From Desulfosporosinus acidiphilus SJ4 (lineage in GTDB: Bacteria; Bacillota; Desulfitobacteriia; Desulfitobacteriales; Desulfitobacteriaceae), in assembly GCF_000255115.2 (NCBI RefSeq), contig NC_018068.1, positions 2,265,977-2,329,976 of the forward strand: a stretch of 64,000 nucleotides of DNA, read 5' to 3'. Positions 45,476 through 54,474 of this stretch are shown piece after piece. The stretch's first letter is position 1, and each line of letters opens with the position of its first letter. The notes under the pieces are model-generated. The model ran no database searches and was not told where the DNA came from. It saw nothing but the letters and a program-made list of their open reading frames with translations. The translations under genes and the position numbers were made by a program.

Positions 45476-45889
45476 ATGAAGAAGCTGTTTATTTCCATTT
45501 TTATCGTAGGAATATTGCTATCCTTGGGAATTTATTTTTGGCAGTCACAAATGTTTCAGAAGGACAAGATGACAGATATTACGCCTGCTCAACTACAACA
45601 AATGATAGATAAGGGCGATAATTTTTATGTTTATTTTTACTCTCCTACGTGTGAACAGTGTATTAAAACCGAACCCTATCTAAAAGAGGCAGTGAAGAAC
45701 CTGGCGGTACAAAACATTGTGAAAGTTGATGTTCAGAAGTATGATTATTTGCGTAAGCAATATCAGATACAAGGAACACCGACAATTTATGTCTATAATA
45801 ATCACAAGTTAGTTAAAGGTATCACAGGGGGCTTCGGAAATGTTAAGGATTATCTGAATTTTTTTCAGGAAACAGGAGGAACCCAGTGA
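45476..45889 (+). CDS. Membrane-anchored thioredoxin-like protein
   Basis: This is a 137-residue protein with an N-terminal membrane anchor (about 4-22) and a thioredoxin fold. The active site is SPTCEQCIKTEPYL (CEQC), and cis-Pro is in QIQGTPTIYVY. It should face the outside of the membrane and reduce or oxidise disulphides. The ATG is 45476; a TTG just before it is less likely. Its stop overlaps the start of a MauE/DoxX-like membrane protein, so the two form a redox pair in which the membrane protein could supply electrons. Confidence 0.88.
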   Translation: MKKLFISIFIVGILLSLGIYFWQSQMFQKDKMTDITPAQLQQMIDKGDNFYVYFYSPTCEQCIKTEPYLKEAVKNLAVQNIVKVDVQKYDYLRKQYQIQGTPTIYVYNNHKLVKGITGGFGNVKDYLNFFQETGGTQ

Positions 45890-46314
45890 TTCTCTTAAAA
45901 TTATTGCTTGCCGGCATATACCTATACGCCGGAGTTTCAAAAATTTTAAATCTTTATCTTTTTAAAGCGACAATTTTAGCTTATTATCCCTTTATGCCAG
46001 TATATATTGCCTTATTGATTACGATAGTATTTCCCTGGCTGGAAATATTGTCCGGCTTATCTCTGGGGTTAAATTGGCAAGGTAAGTATGCCAGTCTTTT
46101 CTTGCTTTTGCTTTCTTTGTTCTTCTTAGTTCAAACAGTCCTGAACTATAGTCATGTTCTGCCCTATGGGTGTGGATGTTTCGGGTTTAGCGGACCGGAA
46201 AAAATTACGTTATATTATGTAATTCGAGATTTCTCTATTATGATATTAGCTGGTATCGTTTGTTTTAGAGAATGGAAGAAAAACATTTTACCCAAACCCG
46301 GAACTGAAATATAA
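45886..46314 (+). CDS. MauE/DoxX-family redox-associated membrane protein
   Basis: This is a 142-residue protein with four hydrophobic segments and the motif YGCGCFGF between segments three and four. This CGCFG motif is typical of MauE and related DoxX proteins that cooperate with thioredoxin-like partners to form or shuffle disulphides. The start is GTG, overlapping the thioredoxin stop, with GGAGG upstream. With the CEQC protein it probably makes a transmembrane disulphide relay. No methylamine dehydrogenase is present, so the physiological client is unknown. Confidence 0.83.
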   Translation: MILLKLLLAGIYLYAGVSKILNLYLFKATILAYYPFMPVYIALLITIVFPWLEILSGLSLGLNWQGKYASLFLLLLSLFFLVQTVLNYSHVLPYGCGCFGFSGPEKITLYYVIRDFSIMILAGIVCFREWKKNILPKPGTEI

Positions 46315-46333
46315 TGTGCGAAAGGTGAGGCTG

Positions 46334-47548
46334 GTGACAAGTGTATTTGGCGGTATCCCTCGAAATTGCTCTAATGATATATTGAATCAATGGGAAGGCT
46401 TACGCAAAATCATACATGTCGATATGGACGCTTTTTATGCCTCAGTAGAGCAGCGAGACGATCCATCATTATTGGGTAAACCGGTAGTGGTTGGGGGGAA
46501 ACCGAATAGTCGCGGCGTAGTCTCCACGGCATCCTATGAAGCTCGAAAATTTGGTATACACTCCGCCATGTCCATGAGTGAAGCTTATCGCCGCTGTCCT
46601 GAGGCCATATTTGTGCCTGTAAATATGAAAAAATATAAAGAGGTATCCTTAAAAATCCGGGAAATATTTTTGACCTATACTCCCTTAGTAGAGCCATTAT
46701 CATTGGATGAGGCTTTTTTAGACGTCACAGGTTCTACGAGTTTATTCGGGGCTGTGGATTCAATTGCTTTGAAGATTAAAGAACGTATTAAAGAAGAACT
46801 AAACTTAACGGCTTCAGTAGGTATAGCTTCAAACAAGTTTCTCGCGAAGTTAGCTTCGGATTTACAGAAACCGGACGGTTTTGTTTTAGTTCAGCCTGAT
46901 AAGATTCAGGAATTTCTCGATCCCTTATCGATTGAAAGAGTTTGGGGAGTGGGCAAAAGAACATCGGAACAGTTACATAAACTTAATGTAAGAAAAATTA
47001 AAGATTTACGCAATTTAAAACCAGACTATTTAATTCAGCAATTTGGAGTAATGGGCAGTCAACTTTATCAGTTAGCTCGGGGTATTGATGAACGGCCTGT
47101 GGAAAGTGAGAGGGTTATTAAATCCATTGGACGAGAAACAACCTTTTCAACGGATGTGACAGATGTGGAGGTTCTGGAGACTACATTATTAGAGCTTGCT
47201 GTAGATGTAGGCCGGCGTCTGCGCCAAAGGAGCTTGAAAGGAAAAACAATAACTTTAAAAATACGGTTTGACGATTTTAAAACATTGTCTCGTTCTCAAA
47301 CCTTAGATCAAGTAACAGATCTTGATGAGGTAATTTTTTATGAAGCAAGAACTCTTTTGCGAAGTGTGTCCTTAATAAAGCCTATACGTTTGCTTGGGGT
47401 TACTATGAGTAATTTGTCTTCAAATTGTGATTGTCAACTTGCGTTGTTCTCAGAAGAAGACAGCAAATCGGAAACTTTGGCAAAGGTTATCGATGCTCTA
47501 AACCAAAAATTTGGCAAAAGGGGCATTGTAAGGGCAAGACTTTTATAA
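46334..47548 (+). CDS. dinB: DNA polymerase IV
   Basis: This Y-family polymerase of about 404 residues has HVDMDAFYASVE with catalytic Asp and Phe/Tyr steric gate, the SLDEAFLDVTGS pair Asp-Glu, and the VWGVGKRTSEQLHKL helix-hairpin-helix of the thumb. It copies past DNA lesions. The start is uncertain: GTG 46334 has AAAGGTG upstream, and GTG 46316 is the longer choice. The N-terminal extension before IIHVDMD is unusually long (about 25 residues). It lies 20 bases after the membrane redox gene and may be cotranscribed. A second Y-family polymerase lies 2 kb upstream. Confidence 0.92.
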   Translation: MTSVFGGIPRNCSNDILNQWEGLRKIIHVDMDAFYASVEQRDDPSLLGKPVVVGGKPNSRGVVSTASYEARKFGIHSAMSMSEAYRRCPEAIFVPVNMKKYKEVSLKIREIFLTYTPLVEPLSLDEAFLDVTGSTSLFGAVDSIALKIKERIKEELNLTASVGIASNKFLAKLASDLQKPDGFVLVQPDKIQEFLDPLSIERVWGVGKRTSEQLHKLNVRKIKDLRNLKPDYLIQQFGVMGSQLYQLARGIDERPVESERVIKSIGRETTFSTDVTDVEVLETTLLELAVDVGRRLRQRSLKGKTITLKIRFDDFKTLSRSQTLDQVTDLDEVIFYEARTLLRSVSLIKPIRLLGVTMSNLSSNCDCQLALFSEEDSKSETLAKVIDALNQKFGKRGIVRARLL

Positions 47549-47635
47549 TACGTATAACCTGTAACTCTTTATTTTGGCATAACCTTTTAGGATTAATCTC
47601 TGCCTTTTGGACAAACTAGTTCAGAGGTGAGGAGC

Positions 47636-47833
47636 ATGCCGAGACATGACGGAAACAAAAATAAGTTTGAAGATTTAAAAAGACTTGATTTGACCTTGAA
47701 GAATATCCACAAAAACGAAAAATTTCTGGAAGAAAACGCCGAAGAACTTTCAGCCCATCAAATTAAAGATGTAAAGGCTCAATTGGCTTCTAAGAAGAAG
47801 CATTTGGAAGAAACGGACGGGACTATTAAATAG
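47636..47833 (+). CDS. Small charged helical protein
   Basis: This 65-residue protein is very rich in Lys, Glu and Asn and predicted helical (FEDLKRLDLTLKNIHKNEKFLEENAEELS in pieces). GAGGTGAGG lies close to ATG 47636; a GTG at 47627 is an alternative. A short terminator follows directly. I do not recognise a family. Its composition suggests a small coiled-coil or nucleoid/sporulation-associated protein, but that is only a guess. Confidence 0.6.
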   Translation: MPRHDGNKNKFEDLKRLDLTLKNIHKNEKFLEENAEELSAHQIKDVKAQLASKKKHLEETDGTIK

Positions 47834-47853
47834 GAGCTTAGGGCTCCTTTTTG
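47832..47853 (+). terminator. Terminator of the small helical protein gene
   Basis: AGGAGC and GCTCCT form a stem around TTAGG, followed by TTTTTG. The stem starts inside the stop codon. Confidence 0.8.
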
Positions 47854-48003
47854 TATTTAGATTAAGTTGTCATCCAACCGGAATATAAAATTTTTTAGGA
47901 TCAATTACTCTGATAATGAAGTATATTGTGCAAATTTGAATTTCCTATTGTCTATATACAGTCACTATAATGCACTATAATATAGACGCGGCATACAAAA
48001 TTA

Positions 48004-48040
48004 ATAAGAAGGATATCATTAATGATACCCTTCTTATTTT
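48004..48040 (-). terminator. Terminator of the SASP gene
   Basis: AAGAAGG.TATCAT and ATGATA.CCTTCTT form a nearly perfect stem. T-rich sequence is present on both sides, so it can act in both directions. Confidence 0.75.
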
Positions 48041-48064
48041 ACAAACTAATTTACAGTTTTAACG

Positions 48065-48271
48065 TTAGATTCTTGTTCCGCCTTTAAGATGTTCTTCAGC
48101 GAATTGAATCATCCGTTTCGTCATTTGACCGCCAACGGAACCGTTTTCGCGGCTGGTACGGTCACCACCTAGTTGGAGTCCCATTTCATTTGCAACTTCA
48201 TACTTGAACTGATCCAAAGATTGTGCGGCACCTTGTGATGCTGGTGTGTTTGTGTTTCTTTCTCCTGCCAT
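48065..48271 (-). CDS. Alpha/beta-type small acid-soluble spore protein
   Basis: This is a 68-residue SASP. LDQFKYEVANEMGL contains the GPR germination-protease recognition region, and NGSVGGQMTKRMIQFAEE is the second DNA-binding block. It coats spore DNA, promotes spore photoproduct chemistry and protects against UV, which links it to the splB homologue in this window. AAAGGAGGG precedes the ATG at 48271. A sigma-G-like promoter lies upstream and a terminator downstream. The length matches the family. Confidence 0.96.
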   Translation of the reverse strand: MAGERNTNTPASQGAAQSLDQFKYEVANEMGLQLGGDRTSRENGSVGGQMTKRMIQFAEEHLKGGTRI

Positions 48272-48316
48272 GATAGGAACCCTCCTTTTAAATGTGTTTG
48301 TGTACCGGAACATTCT

Positions 48317-48346
48317 TATTATGTCTTTGTTGGCTTTTATTAATCA
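48317..48346 (-). promoter_or_regulatory. Sigma-G-like promoter of the SASP gene
   Basis: Read on the minus strand, TGATTA and CATAATA are 17 bases apart. This is close to the sigma-G consensus (TGAATA-17/18-CATACTA) expected for a forespore gene. Confidence 0.6.
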
Positions 48347-48400
48347 GGTAATTATTGCTACAATTTAAATTGCTTCCCTATTTTATTGTTTATCTTCATT

Positions 48401-48436
48401 AAAATGGGGAAGTTAAAAAAAATGGGGAAGTTAAAA
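48401..48436 (+). repeat. Perfect 18-base tandem duplication
   Basis: AAAATGGGGAAGTTAAAA is repeated twice head to tail without a spacer, upstream of the hemolysin III gene. It may be a simple slippage duplication. Confidence 0.9.
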
Positions 48437-48531
48437 CGTGGGGTTATTATGATTTATTGATTTTGAATCAGGCAAGGTATAAAATTAAGTTAGAAGAACT
48501 ATGTAGGAAAAATGTTCAGGAGGCCATCCTT

Positions 48532-49182
48532 ATGAGCTTAAAAATGAAAGAACCAGTTAATACTTGGACACATTTAGTTCCTTTTTTTGCAGCCATTGCA
48601 GGTCTGGTACTCTTAATAATAAACAGCAAGGATAGTATCTCTAAGCTGATTACGATGACAATCTATGGTTTGAGCGTAATTGTGCTTTACGGGGCAAGTT
48701 CAGTTTATCATTGGGTTAGGACAACACCGCAAAAAGAGTTGATCCTGAGAAAGATTGATCATATATCTATCTACTTTCTGATTGCAGGTTCATATACCCC
48801 GGTTTTCTTTTTCGGACTTGAGGGAGCTTGGCGATGGGCAATGCTCATATCTGTTTGGACTTTAGCATTAATAGGGATGATCTTACAAATTTGGTTTATT
48901 CATGCACCGCGTTATGTCTCAACAGCATTTTATGTTTCCCTTGGCTGGATTGCCTTGGTACCTTTCATACAGCTTATCCATCACCTTCCCGAGGGAGCAA
49001 TTATTCTTATGGCGGTAGGCGGAGTGGCCTATACAATAGGTGCGGTCATTTATGCAACTAAAATCTTTGATTTTTTTCCTAAACGATTTGGATTCCATGA
49101 AATATTTCATCTTTTTATTGCAGCTGGGAGTTTAGTTCATTTTATCATGATGCTTATTTACATAGTTCCTATCTCAGCATAA
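48532..49182 (+). CDS. Hemolysin III / PAQR-family membrane protein
   Basis: This is a 216-residue protein with seven hydrophobic segments. Family metal-site residues appear in YGASSVYHW, KIDHISIYFLIAGSYTP and HEIFHLFIAAGSLVHF, which supply the Ser, Asp and His ligands of PAQR/TrhA proteins. AGGAGG lies eight bases before ATG 48532; the longer frame adds 25 unsupported residues. Members affect membrane lipid homeostasis in some bacteria, and hemolytic activity is not implied. It is single, with a terminator that is shared with the convergent ybjN-like gene. Confidence 0.9.
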   Translation: MSLKMKEPVNTWTHLVPFFAAIAGLVLLIINSKDSISKLITMTIYGLSVIVLYGASSVYHWVRTTPQKELILRKIDHISIYFLIAGSYTPVFFFGLEGAWRWAMLISVWTLALIGMILQIWFIHAPRYVSTAFYVSLGWIALVPFIQLIHHLPEGAIILMAVGGVAYTIGAVIYATKIFDFFPKRFGFHEIFHLFIAAGSLVHFIMMLIYIVPISA

Positions 49183-49186
49183 TACG

Positions 49187-49216
49187 AGGGAGTGGCGAAT
49201 GATGCCACTCCCTTTT
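49187..49216. terminator. Terminator between convergent genes
   Basis: GAGGGAGTGGC and GCCACTCCCT pair around GAATGAT, followed by TTTT. It overlaps the stop of the minus-strand gene. Confidence 0.8.
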
Positions 49217-49673
49217 AACTGTTTTCTTCGTTGCAATAAGCTGCTGCTGCTTCTGCACTATAATTTTCATAGACAAGTTTCATTAGGCCTGGATAATAAG
49301 TGTCAAAACCAAGTACTCCATTCCAGACAATATTAAGAATCTGATCCTTGGAGGGTTCGGCATCCGCTAAATCAAGGAAGGTTCTGAAGCGGATTTCTCC
49401 GTTGTCCATATCCATCTCAAAATTACCGTTCGCTAGTTCGTAATTGACGCGGCTCATGAAATCACATACTTCAAGTCGCTTAGCGTAAGGAATTTTTTGA
49501 CTAATATGTGTATTACAAAGTAAAGATTCCTGCTCCTCATCAACGAGGAGAAAAGCATGGAAATTAGCGTTAACTCCTCGAATCTCAAGCTTTATAATTT
49601 CATTTTTGGTGTCAGAGTCAAAATCCCAACCATTTTGATCTAGAACTTCGTAGAGAACTTGAAATAAAGACAT
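49215..49673 (-). CDS. YbjN-domain protein
   Basis: This is a 152-residue cytoplasmic protein of the YbjN (type III secretion chaperone-like) fold, with LYEVLDQNGWDFD at the start, a beta sheet in the middle (FHAFLLVDEEQESLLCNTHI) and helical ends. YbjN-like proteins are of unclear function. AGGAGGG precedes ATG 49673, and the longer frame is unsupported. It is convergent with the hemolysin III gene and divergent from the sensor-regulator gene. The C-terminus is rich in Ala and Tyr. Family assignment is by pattern and moderately sure. Confidence 0.7.
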   Translation of the reverse strand: MSLFQVLYEVLDQNGWDFDSDTKNEIIKLEIRGVNANFHAFLLVDEEQESLLCNTHISQKIPYAKRLEVCDFMSRVNYELANGNFEMDMDNGEIRFRTFLDLADAEPSKDQILNIVWNGVLGFDTYYPGLMKLVYENYSAEAAAAYCNEENS

Positions 49674-49846
49674 GGTAGCACCCTCCTTATTATGCCTTAG
49701 ATAAATTACAAATTCCACGTGAAGGTTAACAATTCCTGCACCGTCAAAAATCCTGAACTAAAAATACTTCCTTGGAAAAGGAGGTTATATGTGGAATTAT
49801 CTCGAAGAATATAAAGGATTATTATCTCTCCGAAGGAGGGGGTAAC

Positions 49847-51070
49847 TTGCATTCTCTTAAACACCAAATTTTATTGCTCATGCTTGGTTCGTTAATTCTG
49901 TTAGCTGCAAGTTTTATTTTCGTCTTTGGTTGGTATATGAAAGAACGGGCTGTTGAGGCAGCTATTGTGAAAGCCGAGACGGATTTAGAAACCTGTATGG
50001 ACATTATTAATGTCAGAATGCCGGGACCATGGCAGATAAAATCAGGAATTTTATATAAAGGAGATGTTCAGGTATCGTATCAAACAGAACTCGTGGATCA
50101 TTTATCTGAGTTAACGGGTGATACAGTGACTCTGTTTTTGGGAGACACTCGTACAGCCACCACTGTGCGTGATGCTAATGGAAAACGAGCCATCGGCACA
50201 AAAGTCTCCGATGTTGTGGCTCAAACGGTCTTGAAAAATGGACAAACATATCTTGGAGAAGCAAATGTCGTGGGTCAGTTGTTTCAAACTGCCTATGAGC
50301 CCATACGTGACAGTAACGGAGAAATTATTGGTATTTTCTATGTTGGGATATCAAAGAATTACACTCAAGCCTTTATCGTTAATTCTTTAATACGGCTGAG
50401 TATTTTAGGTCTAGGCTTAACCCTAATTGTAATAGTCTTAACTTGGTTCTTTATCCAAAGAGTTATAATCCATCCCTTGCGGGAAATAACGTTAGGAACA
50501 AGAGATGTAGCGACAGGACATGCTACAGAAAAAGTCAATGTAACTGGACCGAGAGAAATTGGGGATTTAGCTGTTGCATTTAACCAGATGGTTGAACGAC
50601 TTAGTACCATTGCTGATGAAATGAGCAAAGTGACTATTGTTCGGGAGAGTAAAGAAGATCTGTTGGAGGATTATGAAGTCATCGGTTCCCTTGAAGAAGG
50701 ATTGGAGAATGAGTTCAAGGAACCGAACCCTGAAAATAAGTATAATGAAGAACAAAAGGTTTACAAGAACCGTGTTGAAATTAATCCTTCCTTGGATGCA
50801 AGCCTTGATGAAGTTTTTGAACATAAATATTTAGGGAGAAAGGGATTACCAAAAGGTTTAAATGTGGTTACGTTGAGACAAATTCTCACGTTTTTGCGAG
50901 ATACCGATGAGTCTGTGTCAGCTGAAACGGTGGCAGAAGGTGTAAAGCTTACGAGGGTAACTGTTCGGCGTTATTTGGATTATCTAGAGCAATGCAGTGT
51001 ATTAGGTACTGAATTAAAATATGGAACCGTAGGAAGACCTGTTAAACTTTTTCATCTTATTCAGGACTGA
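49847..51070 (+). CDS. Membrane one-component regulator: Cache-HAMP fused to CitB/DcuR-type HTH
   Basis: This 407-residue protein starts at TTG behind AAGGAGGGGG. Residues 7-29 form a membrane helix and 30-175 an extracytoplasmic single Cache-type sensor (TLFLGDTRTATTV, EPIRDSNGEIIGIFYVGI). A second membrane helix follows at 180-205, then HAMP at 205-260 and an acidic linker at 260-335. The last 70 residues (VVTLRQILTFL, VTVRRYLDYLEQ, YGTVGRPVKLFHL) match the C-terminal helix-turn-helix of CitB/DcuR/CitT response regulators. No kinase, receiver or chemotaxis module is present. It probably binds DNA from the membrane. It lies 355 bases upstream of the formate dehydrogenase operon. Confidence 0.82.
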   Translation: MHSLKHQILLLMLGSLILLAASFIFVFGWYMKERAVEAAIVKAETDLETCMDIINVRMPGPWQIKSGILYKGDVQVSYQTELVDHLSELTGDTVTLFLGDTRTATTVRDANGKRAIGTKVSDVVAQTVLKNGQTYLGEANVVGQLFQTAYEPIRDSNGEIIGIFYVGISKNYTQAFIVNSLIRLSILGLGLTLIVIVLTWFFIQRVIIHPLREITLGTRDVATGHATEKVNVTGPREIGDLAVAFNQMVERLSTIADEMSKVTIVRESKEDLLEDYEVIGSLEEGLENEFKEPNPENKYNEEQKVYKNRVEINPSLDASLDEVFEHKYLGRKGLPKGLNVVTLRQILTFLRDTDESVSAETVAEGVKLTRVTVRRYLDYLEQCSVLGTELKYGTVGRPVKLFHLIQD

Positions 51071-51104
51071 ACCATCTAAGCCCCCAATCCTCTTATTCCT
51101 CCCT

Positions 51105-51143
51105 AAAGGGACGTTGAAAATTCGCTTTTTCAACGTCCCTTTT
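51105..51143 (+). terminator. Terminator of the one-component regulator gene
   Basis: AAAGGGACGTTGAAAA and TTTTCAACGTCCCTTT form a 16-bp stem around a short loop, followed by T residues. Confidence 0.9.
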
Positions 51144-51206
51144 AAATACGAAAAAATAACGTTTGTTTGTATCTCACCCCAGAAAAGTGTACCTAAGCAG
51201 CCGGTT

Positions 51207-51242
51207 TACATAATCTTTTTTTATTTACTTAATGTACATAAT
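51207..51242 (+). promoter_or_regulatory. Candidate direct-repeat operator upstream of fdnG
   Basis: TACATAAT occurs at 51207-51214 and again at 51235-51242, spaced 28 bases start to start, so the two copies lie on nearly the same helix face. The site is in the 354-base gap before fdnG. CitB/DcuR-type regulators bind AT-rich direct repeats, so it is a possible target of the upstream regulator. Confidence 0.3.
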
Positions 51243-51424
51243 GCAGACAGAGACGAGAAATAGGGTTAATCTATAGGGTAGAATATTTGGAAAATTCAAT
51301 AATATAAATGTCTCGTGAGCTATAAGCTGAAAAGTATTAGGCATTACCTATTCCTGGACTTAGATGGAAAGAGATAGGTGTGTTTAATAGAAAAGAAAAA
51401 GAGATAAACAGAGGAGGAAAAGGT

Positions 51425-54400
51425 ATGGATGTTTCTCGCCGTAGTTTTCTTAAACTTTCAGGGCTATCCATTGCCGCTTTAGCTTCAGGTTTAGGTTTTG
51501 ATCCGACGGTAGCAGAAGCTCAAGGGGTTACTCTGAAACTTGAGGGAAGCAAAAAGATCCCGAGCATATGCCATTTTTGTTCGGGCGGATGTGGACTGCT
51601 CTTGTATGTTAAAGAGGGAAAACTGGTACATCTTGAGGGAGATCCGGATCACCCGACCAATGAGGGGACTCTTTGTCCTAAAGCTGCCAGCTTACTCAGT
51701 GTCGCCTATTCCCCTGATCGTGTTACAAAACCGAGACGTCGTGCCCCGGGTTCTGATCATTGGGAAGATATTTCTTGGGAGGATGCCTTAAACCGAGTGG
51801 CTCAGAAGACGAAGGAGGTCAGAGATGCTACTTGGAAAGCTACTGATGAGGTAATCAACGCTAAAACTGGGCAACATGATTTATTACCTGTTAACCGAGC
51901 AGAAGGGATCGCTTTCTTAGGCTCTGCTGAAGTGGACAACGAAGAGTCGTATCTGATTTCCAAGTTCAGCCGAATTATAGGTACTCCGTATAATGAACAT
52001 CAGGCCAGAATATGACATGCTCCTACGGTGGCAAGTTTGTCGCCTTCATTTGGTAGAGGTGCTATGACAAATTCATGGTCTGATTTACAGAATGCGGAGG
52101 TCTTTTTGATTGCGGGCAGTAACTGCGCGGAAAATCATCCGATAGCCATGAAGTGGATTAACCGGGCGAAGGAAAAGGGAGCTAAGATGATCGTCGTTGA
52201 TCCGCGTTTCACACGGACCGCTTCAAAAGCTGACCTATTTGCTCAAATCAGACCCGGCACAGATATTGCTTATCTCGGTGCGATGATTAATTATATTATT
52301 GAAAATCAATTATTTGATCGGAATTATGTTTTGAATTATACAAATGCCTTACTTAAAGTATCGAAGGATTATAAATTTGAAGACGGTGTTTTCTCAGGTT
52401 ATGACGAGAAGAATCGAAAATATGCCGTAACAAGTTGGGGGTATCAACTTGGTTCGGATAATAAGCCTCTTAAAGCAGATTCCCTTGAGGACCCAGAAAG
52501 TGTCTTTTCTAAGCTGAAAACTCATTATTCACGATATACCTTTGACGTTGCTGAAAAAATTACCGGAATTCCGGCGGCAAAAATCAAAGAGATTGCAGAC
52601 ATGTTTTGTAAAGGAAAACCCGGGACAATCCTTTATGCTTTAGGTATGACCCAACACACAACAGGTACTCAAGGAATACGTGCCTACGCAGTCATTCAAT
52701 TACTGTTAGGTAATATCGGCAAAGCCGGCGGGGGAATTAATGCTCTGCGTGGAGAGCCTAATGTTCAAGGATCGACAGATATGGCAAACTTATTTAATAA
52801 TTTACCTGGATATTTACCTTATCCTATTAATACGGATCAGAGTATTCGTGATTATAAAGTTCGCAATGGGTCAGTTCAGGAAAAACCCTTAATAGCTCTT
52901 CTAAAGGCTTGGTTTGGTGAGCATGCCACAAAAGATAATGATTTCGCATTAAGCTATTTGCCGAAAATTAATCCTGCCGTTAATGCTTCAATGGTAAAAC
53001 TTTTTGAGATGATGCAAAAAGGTCAGTTTAAATTGGCCTTTAACTTTGGTTCCAATTCATTAGTTTCTATACCTAATCGGCAATTAGTGCGTTCGGCATT
53101 GACAAAGCTTGATATGCTGGTAGTTTCCGACCTCTTTGAAATTGAGACGGCTCAGTTTTGGCGAGAGCCTGGGGTCAAACCTGCAGATATTAAAACAGAA
53201 GTGATTATGTTTCCGGCCGCCTTTGTTTATGAAAAAGATGGTACCTTAACAAATTCTTCTCGTTGGATTCAATGGAAAAATGCCGCCCTTAAACCTCTGG
53301 GAGAGGCAAAGCCGGACCTTGAAATTCTCGATTCGATTTTTAAAAGGATTCGTAAACTCTATGCCGGAAGCACAGATGTAAAAGATGCTCCAATATTGAA
53401 CGCTCGCTGGGATTATGGCGAAGAAGCGAGTGCTTTAAAAGTACTTCAGGAGCTGAATGGCTATGATGAGACCAATGGAAAGTTGACGCAATCTTTGGCG
53501 GATTATCTGAAAGCACCGACAGGAGCTGTTTCTACGGGCTGTTGGATTTATGCGGGTGTAACCGGTAACGGAAATTTAGCGGCTCGACGAAAAAATGCTG
53601 ATTCAACAGGTTTAGGGCTCTATAAAGATTGGAGTTTTACCTGGCCAGGAAATATTCGAATACTTTATAATCGAGCCTCCTGTAACGAAAAGGGACAGCC
53701 TGTTGATGACAAACGCAAATTGATTTGGTGGGATGCAGCCAATAATATTTGGTCAGGAAATGATGGCCCGGATGTTGTAGACAAGACGAAAGGACCTGAT
53801 ACGCCTGAAGGCAAGCAAAGTTTTCGAATGAATCCGGAAGGGTTAGGACGCTTGTTTGCAGCTAATTATATGAGCGGTTTACCCGTAACTCCCTCTGCTG
53901 ATGGTTTACCGCCGATTGGAGTGCGCCCTGCCGGGTTATGCGTTGATGGACCTTTGCCGGAATTTTATGAGCCCACGGAAAGTCCGACTGAAAACCTCTT
54001 ACATTCAAAAGTATCTAAAAGTCCTGTGGCTTTAATCCTTTCATCTTCACCTGAAATTCAAAAAATGGGTAAGGCCAATGATTTCCCACACGTTTTGACG
54101 ACCTATGGGGTTGTGGAGCATTTCTGCGCCGGAGGAATCACGCGGAATATACCTTGGCTCAACGAAATTATGCCAGAACCGTTTGCCGAGCTTAGTAAAA
54201 ATCTTGCCCAAAAGATAGGCGTCAAAGAAGGAGACATGGTGGAAGTGTCATCTGCTCGGGGTAAGGTTACAGTCCGAGCCCTTGTAACGGATCGCCTGCA
54301 GACCTATAAAGTAAACGGCAAAGAAACTGAAACAATTGGTATGCCCTGGAGTTGGGGATTCGCAAGTTTAAGCCCAGGTCCAAGCACCAATGAGCTGACA

Positions 54401-54472
54401 ATCGCAGCCTTAGATCCCGGCGCGGGAACTCCAGAGTATAAAGTTTGCTTAGTTAATGTAAGGAGGGCTTAG
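51425..54472 (+). CDS. fdnG: Selenocysteine formate dehydrogenase, catalytic alpha subunit
   Basis: This gene encodes 1015 residues with an in-frame TGA at 52013-52015 read as selenocysteine 197, placed in HQARI-Sec-HAPTVASL exactly as in E. coli FdnG. The N-terminus has a twin-arginine signal (SRRSFLKLSG). CHFCSGGCGL with a further Cys in GTLCPK binds a [4Fe-4S] cluster, and the rest is the molybdopterin oxidoreductase fold. It oxidises formate to CO2 on the outer face of the membrane. AGGAGG precedes ATG 51425. It heads fdnG-fdnH-fdnI-fdhE. The selenium-insertion genes are not in the window. Confidence 0.95.
52013..52044 (+). promoter_or_regulatory. Selenocysteine codon and SECIS-like stem-loop
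   Basis: The UGA codon is followed 11 bases later by GGTGGC-AAGTTT-GTCGCC (52027-52044), a 6-bp stem with a hexaloop containing GU. Position and size fit a bacterial SECIS element bound by SelB. Both reading frames, before and after the UGA, are the same frame. Confidence 0.8.
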
Positions 54473-54474
54473 CG

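Noticed and set aside
52013-52015. Stop codon or frameshift in the formate dehydrogenase gene
   Set aside because: The frame is unchanged on both sides, the site is the known selenocysteine position and a SECIS-like hairpin follows.
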